Source: a virus. Taken from it: DNA of 20,190 bases. The translations under genes were made by a program, and so were the position numbers. Shown in pieces: positions 16,316-20,190 of this stretch. The notes below the pieces were generated by a model. The model was not told the DNA's origin. It saw only the letters and a list, made by a program, of their open reading frames with translations, and ran no database searches. The stretch covers positions 1-20,190 of IMG/VR virus record IMGVR_UViG_3300030333_000108. One strand, written 5' to 3'. The stretch's first letter is position 1. The number at the start of each line of letters is the position of its first letter.

Positions 16316-16974
16316 AACCTATATGCAGTACCAATCCTTCTCGTAGCAAGACCCATTGCTGGATCATATGTTGGAAATGGTAGATAATTTCTACCACCAG
16401 TTAATAAGTTAGGAACTTCTTGTTGTTGTTCCATTCTTTCTAAAACTACTAATGCGTCTTCTTCGTCTTTAGTAGTGTATTTAAATAAAGCATCAGATCC
16501 TAAAACACGAGCAGCAAATACTCTTGCAGCTCTTATTGTCACCCATCTGTTATAAGCTTCTGGAACTGTATCCCAAGATAATAACCACACAACATCAGCT
16601 TTTATTTCATTTACTGTAGTTTCCATCGTATATCTTCTTTCTTGTAGGTCATATACTTTCTGACCTCGCAATTGATAACGCCCAGCATATAAATAAGGAT
16701 CTAATGCAAACTGCAAAATATTTGCTGGAACTGTAACTTCTTTTGTTGTTGAATCTTTTTGAAAAGGATATTGAAATTCAGTATTCCAACTCCAACCTTT
16801 TGTCTGCCCTTCTTTGTGAAATTCTAATATTGTTCTTTCTGCAATACGAGCATCTTGTATCTGCTCAGTTTCCAAACTATTTATAGGTTGCTCTCCAATA
16901 TTTTCCAATAGGATATTTACAGCGTCTAATAACGTAGTGCGGCCTTGTGTAATTGATTGGTTGGCAATCCCCAT
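16312..16974 (-). CDS. Tail tubular protein A, gp11-like (220 aa)
   Basis: Gatekeeper ring between the portal and the nozzle. The segment LLDAVNILLENIGEQPINSL (about residues 15-34) parallels T7 gp11 SAVNDILASIGEPPVSTL. KGWSWNTE parallels RGWTFNIE, and PEAYNRWVTIRAARVFAARVLG (about 138-159) parallels [22 protein letters not shown]. T7 gp11 is 196 aa. It is the first gene after the capsid terminator. Its start lacks a Shine-Dalgarno and is preceded by AT-rich DNA with the perfect palindrome ACACATGTGT (16983-16992). Confidence 0.95.
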   Translation of the reverse strand: MGIANQSITQGRTTLLDAVNILLENIGEQPINSLETEQIQDARIAERTILEFHKEGQTKGWSWNTEFQYPFQKDSTTKEVTVPANILQFALDPYLYAGRYQLRGQKVYDLQERRYTMETTVNEIKADVVWLLSWDTVPEAYNRWVTIRAARVFAARVLGSDALFKYTTKDEEDALVVLERMEQQQEVPNLLTGGRNYLPFPTYDPAMGLATRRIGTAYRL

Positions 16975-17011
16975 AATTATTTACACATGTGTTGAGTATA
17001 TTCTACAAGAA

Positions 17012-17043
17012 TAAAAAAAAAGAGCCAGTAAATGACTCTTTTA
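17012..17043 (-). terminator. Rho-independent terminator behind the capsid gene (T-phi position)
   Basis: On the minus strand, AAAAGAGTCA, loop TTTAC and TGGCTCTTTT form a 10-bp stem with one G-U pair. A run of T follows immediately, nine in all including the stem end. The G-U pair forms only in minus-strand RNA, so the structure favours termination of the structural transcript. It lies about 35 bp after the capsid stop, exactly where T7 has its T-phi terminator, and would raise capsid mRNA over tail mRNA. Confidence 0.88.
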
Positions 17044-17077
17044 TGACCAAAGTATGCAATTTGATATTAAACCAAAT

Positions 17078-18103
17078 TTAAGGAATTACAATTTTACATG
17101 CAGATTCAGCTCTTAGAACACCCATGCCTAATGCTTGACGAGCAACCATTAAATCGGCTTGATGCTGAACTCTAAATTCTTCACCTGTCATTTGTAATTG
17201 TGGAGATAGTAGTGATACAACTCCTACAGCTTCTTTGTTAAAGATAAGACCCTTACACTTGCTTAAGTTCTGTGCATAATCAGCGTTATGATCACCAGCT
17301 ACAAGTGAATAGTTAGCTTGAGTAACGTGATTAGACATTAAGATAGGAATACCAGCAACTTGCAAAGTACGACCATCAGCAATTGTTCCACTACCACCGA
17401 AGTCAGCGTTAATAGCTCTTGATGATTGAGTGATTAAATAATAATCTTCAGGGCCGAATACAGCACACATATCTGTAATACTTACGTCTTTGGATTCAAA
17501 ACCAACACGAGCATCAAAGATAGCGTTAACCAAAGCATCACCTTTAGCTTGGCGAGTAGCTCCAGAAGCTGTGTAATCTGTGCCAAGTGTTATTCCTTGA
17601 CCAGTTCTACCGCTGTTAGATGACTTATTAAGAGGCTCAGTAGCATTAGAGGCAGCAGCGAAAATCATTCTCGCAACACGCTTATCGTATTCTACGGCTA
17701 AAGCCCTTCCCAATTCGGTTGTATAAATTTGCCTTACGTCAAAATACGACATTAATTCATCAACCTCTAGGATCGCAACGTCTGCAACCATTAATGCGTC
17801 AAGATTAATGATACGCTCGTTTAGATCGGAAGGATCATTACCATTTCCAGTAATGACAGTTCCAGGTTGATGGTAAGAAGCAAGTAGCTTACCTGTAATT
17901 GGGAAGGCCACGGATTTGCCTCCTCTTATGTTTCTTTCTCTAGTTTTACCCTTGAAAACACAATTTCTTTCAAAAGCATCTAGAACCTCAGCAGAGCCGA
18001 GTTTGAGCATCAAAGCTCTATCTGTATCAAGACCAGTAGCACCCGCTTGCCAAGTGGCAGCAGTACCCTTAATCTGACCCAGACGACTTAGAGTTACAGC
18101 CAT
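17078..18103 (-). CDS. Major capsid protein, gp10-like (341 aa)
   Basis: HK97-fold subunit of the icosahedral head. The assignment rests on place (after the scaffold), length (T7 gp10A is 345 aa), and sequence features. These are a capsid N-arm, FKGKTRERNIRGGKSVAFPI (about residues 50-69), AYK-like TTELGRALAVEYDKRVARMIF (about 128-148), and a conserved C-terminus EEFRVQHQADLMVARQALGMGVLRAE. No frameshift-made longer form is apparent: the stop is followed by the terminator rather than by an extended frame. There is no Shine-Dalgarno; the leader directly before the ATG is very AT-rich. CGT/CGC make up 7 of its 19 arginine codons by my count, more than in the AGA-dominated neighbours sampled, as expected for the most abundant protein. 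Confidence 0.95.
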   Translation of the reverse strand: MAVTLSRLGQIKGTAATWQAGATGLDTDRALMLKLGSAEVLDAFERNCVFKGKTRERNIRGGKSVAFPITGKLLASYHQPGTVITGNGNDPSDLNERIINLDALMVADVAILEVDELMSYFDVRQIYTTELGRALAVEYDKRVARMIFAAASNATEPLNKSSNSGRTGQGITLGTDYTASGATRQAKGDALVNAIFDARVGFESKDVSITDMCAVFGPEDYYLITQSSRAINADFGGSGTIADGRTLQVAGIPILMSNHVTQANYSLVAGDHNADYAQNLSKCKGLIFNKEAVGVVSLLSPQLQMTGEEFRVQHQADLMVARQALGMGVLRAESACKIVIP

Positions 18104-18150
18104 TGGGATTAAAAATAAATTTACAAAAAACTTTTTAGTTCGCCCAATTC

Positions 18151-18197
18151 ATTTGCATAAAAGGTTATCCACCTAAGTGGGCCTTTTGCATGAAATG
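18151..18197 (-). promoter_or_regulatory. Interrupted inverted repeat in the capsid leader
   Basis: An imperfect inverted repeat lies in the 112-bp non-coding stretch between scaffold and capsid (18104-18215). The outer arms AAAAGG/CCTTTT plus TGC/GCA (with an AT bulge) enclose an inner CCAC-loop-GTGG hairpin. No T run follows, so it is a poor terminator. T7 has its promoter phi10 and an RNase III site in this place, so a processing site or mRNA-stabilising structure is the best guess. No promoter can be named by eye. Confidence 0.5.
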
Positions 18198-18215
18198 CGT
18201 ACTGCTTAAAATATA

Positions 18216-19061
18216 CTAGAAAACATCAGATTTGAGTAGTATTTGTGCAACTTTATCTCTGTAAGCTTCATCAACATCATATAATCTTTGTCCTTTAGAA
18301 TTAGTTTTGTTCATTGCATCTAATACTTGCTGCTTACTTTCATACTTAGTTTCACTTGGTACATTTCCACCTCCGTAGAGTTTTGGCTCTACAACAGATC
18401 CAGGAGACTTCATTTGAGATTGGAAATACTTTAATGCCCAAGTAGTTGCTTCTTTATTTGTATCAGCAATTTGGTTGTATTGATCCAATGTCTCTTTGTC
18501 TAAATTTTTTACAGCCCATTCAGTAACTTCTTTAAATGCTTCATCACCACCAATAGCATTTCTTACTTCAACGCCGTCTTCAGCGGTAAGACCTTCAGCA
18601 CCTGCTTGCGATTGCTGTGCCGCATTAACATAATTTTCTACAACAGCTTTTGGCACTTTAAAAACTTCAGCCATTGCTTCATATGTTTCACTTATATCTT
18701 CTCCGCTATCAGCTTTTTTCATAATATCAGCCATATCTAGCCCTTTTTCTGCTAAAGCATCGACATATTCTTTGCCATATAATTCAGCGGCAGCTTCGGT
18801 GGTATAAGTTTCGTCTGTTTCTTCGTAGGATGATGGTTCGGCAGGCTCTTTTTCTGTATTTTGCCCAACTCTTTTCTCTAATTCTGTATATGCCTTAGCT
18901 AAATCTTCTGGCGTATTAAATTTACCTAAAATTTTGTCATTTTTTTGTGCATTTTCTTGTTCTTGCACAAATTCTTCAAGAATATTTTCTTGTCCTGGAG
19001 CAACAATACCTTCTAATTGCTCAGGTGTTGACATTTGAGGTGTGTTTGCGGAGTCGGTCAT
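18216..19061 (-). CDS. Scaffold (capsid assembly) protein, gp9-like (281 aa)
   Basis: Internal scaffold that guides capsid assembly and leaves the prohead on maturation. The sequence is very acidic and poor in aromatic residues. The segment KFNTPEDLAKAYTELEKRVG (about residues 47-66) is the typical scaffold motif. A helical middle and a C-terminus YDVDEAYRDKVAQILLKSDVF follow; in T7 the C-terminus contacts the capsid shell. The length is near that of T7 gp9 (307 aa). It sits 2 nt after the portal stop, directly before the capsid gene. No Shine-Dalgarno is visible, so it may depend on coupling to portal translation. Confidence 0.92.
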   Translation of the reverse strand: MTDSANTPQMSTPEQLEGIVAPGQENILEEFVQEQENAQKNDKILGKFNTPEDLAKAYTELEKRVGQNTEKEPAEPSSYEETDETYTTEAAAELYGKEYVDALAEKGLDMADIMKKADSGEDISETYEAMAEVFKVPKAVVENYVNAAQQSQAGAEGLTAEDGVEVRNAIGGDEAFKEVTEWAVKNLDKETLDQYNQIADTNKEATTWALKYFQSQMKSPGSVVEPKLYGGGNVPSETKYESKQQVLDAMNKTNSKGQRLYDVDEAYRDKVAQILLKSDVF

Positions 19062-19063
19062 GG

Positions 19064-20190
19064 TTATTCAGTAGGTGTTTCTGTTGGATCTTGCATTTCT
19101 TGCGACATTTGTGCCGCATTTGCAAGTTTTTGAGGGTCGGCCATGCCAGATTGCATAGCCTGTTGTGCAAGTTGCAACTGTTGTTGTTGTTGCATCTCTT
19201 GCATCAACTCTTGCTCAGATTTAACTAATCCCACTATGTCAATACCCATTGAATATGCTAATCGCTTAATTAATTCAGATGGTTTGACATAAGTAGCTAG
19301 TGATTCTGGCCCCATTGTTTGCCCAAGTGTTTGAACAAACCTTACTAATTGCTCTAAATCATTACCTCTACCAACAGCAGACAAACCAACTGTTATTACT
19401 GGCTGTACTAAATCAGATGGTAACTTAGGTACTTTGCCTTCTCTTGTAAGAATATCTAGCTTACGAGCAACGTATGGTATTTGAAATTCTGTACTTAAAA
19501 TAGAATAAATAGATCCTAAAGAATTTTCTATCTGTAAAGCCTGGAGCCTAACTTCTTCTGCTGTAACTCTTTCTGCATCTCTCATATCAGCAAGCATAAA
19601 AGCTTGTGATAACCGCATTTCTATTTGTTGTTTTGCCTGCATTGCAACTGACATATCCTGACTTTTTTGTACTTGCAAAGCTAATACGTCATTTGGATCG
19701 CCAGTAACAAAAGATCCATTAGCAGCTCTTGCTAAATCTGCTGCTTTTGTAACTCCAGAAGGTTTAGTTAAAAATAAAACTTTTGATGAAGCTAATGCAC
19801 CTTCTGCTATTGCTTGGCATAACGCTTCAACTGTTTGTAAGTCTGCTAAAGCTGCACTTTCTACATAAGAAACTCCGTATGCTTGTCCATCTACTCTGGT
19901 CATACGCAATGGAAGCCAGGGCGATCTATCTTTTGGTGCTTTACCTTCTGTTCCTGGAATAATTTTGTTCTTTACTTCTTGATGCCAATAAACCTGGCCG
20001 TCACGCCACTCAATATGAGTATATAAACGACATTTCTTCTCATTATCTGGCTGTGCCATAGGGTTATCAGCTTCAATAGTGCCTTTTAGCTCTTCATTTT
20101 CTTCCGATAACATTGCTTTTATTGCATCAGGTAAAACTTCAATCGCTAATTCTTCACAAATTACAGCTTCCATTGGATTGCCCATTGGAT
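19064..20190 (-). CDS. Portal (head-tail connector) protein, gp8-like (N-terminus outside window)
   Basis: Dodecameric portal at the head vertex through which DNA is packaged and ejected. The visible C-terminal part (about 375 residues) aligns by eye with T7 gp8. RLYTHIEW parallels DVYTHIYL. PLRMTRVDGQAYGVSYVE parallels PIRMVRLDGESYGRSYIE. GSFVTGDPNDVLALQVQK parallels GDFVTGRPEDISFLQLEK. ERVTAEEVRLQA and LGSIYSILSTEFQIP parallel ERVTAEEIRYVA and LGGVYSILSQELQLP. The frame stays open to the right edge, so the Met at 20185 is internal. From the T7 alignment about 170 residues are missing. The C-terminus is Gln/Met-rich (MQEMQQQQQLQLAQQAMQ), as in T7. Confidence 0.96.
   Translation of the reverse strand, partial: PMGNPMEAVICEELAIEVLPDAIKAMLSEENEELKGTIEADNPMAQPDNEKKCRLYTHIEWRDGQVYWHQEVKNKIIPGTEGKAPKDRSPWLPLRMTRVDGQAYGVSYVESAALADLQTVEALCQAIAEGALASSKVLFLTKPSGVTKAADLARAANGSFVTGDPNDVLALQVQKSQDMSVAMQAKQQIEMRLSQAFMLADMRDAERVTAEEVRLQALQIENSLGSIYSILSTEFQIPYVARKLDILTREGKVPKLPSDLVQPVITVGLSAVGRGNDLEQLVRFVQTLGQTMGPESLATYVKPSELIKRLAYSMGIDIVGLVKSEQELMQEMQQQQQLQLAQQAMQSGMADPQKLANAAQMSQEMQDPTETPTE

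Noticed and set aside
16983-16992. Perfect palindrome ACACATGTGT before the gp11-like start
   Set aside because: Ten bases without a second copy or an associated regulator are not enough to call an operator.
17001-17006. GTAGAA shared on the minus strand before the gp11-like gene (17001-17006) and before the fibre (2205-2210), considered as a phage promoter core
   Set aside because: Six matching bases in AT-rich DNA are expected by chance, the flanks do not align, and the capsid leader lacks the motif.

Overview
The window is a nearly gapless stretch of the virion-structure region of a T7-like podovirus genome. Every gene is on the minus strand, so the reading order runs from the right end (20190) to the left end (1). 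The order is the T7 class III order: portal (gp8-like, N-terminus cut by the window end), scaffold (gp9-like), major capsid protein (gp10-like), tail tubular proteins A and B (gp11, gp12), a small GNAT-like internal protein (gp13-like), internal core/ejection proteins (gp14-, gp15- and gp16-like), an additional giant ejection-type protein, and the tail fibre (gp17-like, C-terminus cut by the window start). The DNA is strongly AT-rich, and the fibre carries Asn-Ile-Asn-Ala-Val decapeptide repeats. Both fit a marine T7-like phage of the cyanophage/pelagiphage type, but no host-specific gene is present, so the host is an inference only.

Right part (16975-20190): portal and scaffold are separated by 2 nt. 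An untranslated stretch of about 110 bp containing an interrupted inverted repeat then precedes the capsid gene. A good rho-independent terminator lies directly behind the capsid gene, where T7 has T-phi. Middle (10301-16974): gp11 to gp15 are packed head to tail with ATGA or TAATG overlaps, which implies one transcript and translational coupling.

Left part (1-10300): the place of the single T7 gp16 is taken by two giant genes of 1551 and 1140 codons, coupled through TAATG behind a near-perfect Shine-Dalgarno. The first lacks a recognisable lytic transglycosylase domain. It carries a ParB/DdrB-like domain (about residues 460-720) and a zincin-type HEAFH motif (residues 1375-1379), the architecture of phage 'polyvalent' proteins. 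The second resembles the membrane-proximal modules that accompany such proteins. Together they probably form the DNA-ejection machine that enters the cell with the genome. The tail fibre gene follows, with a T7-type N-terminal adapter and a run of 16-17 ten-residue repeats.

The most interesting part of the window is this enzyme-bearing, split ejection-protein pair. No tRNA, CRISPR array, insertion sequence, integrase, lysis gene or host-derived metabolic gene is visible.
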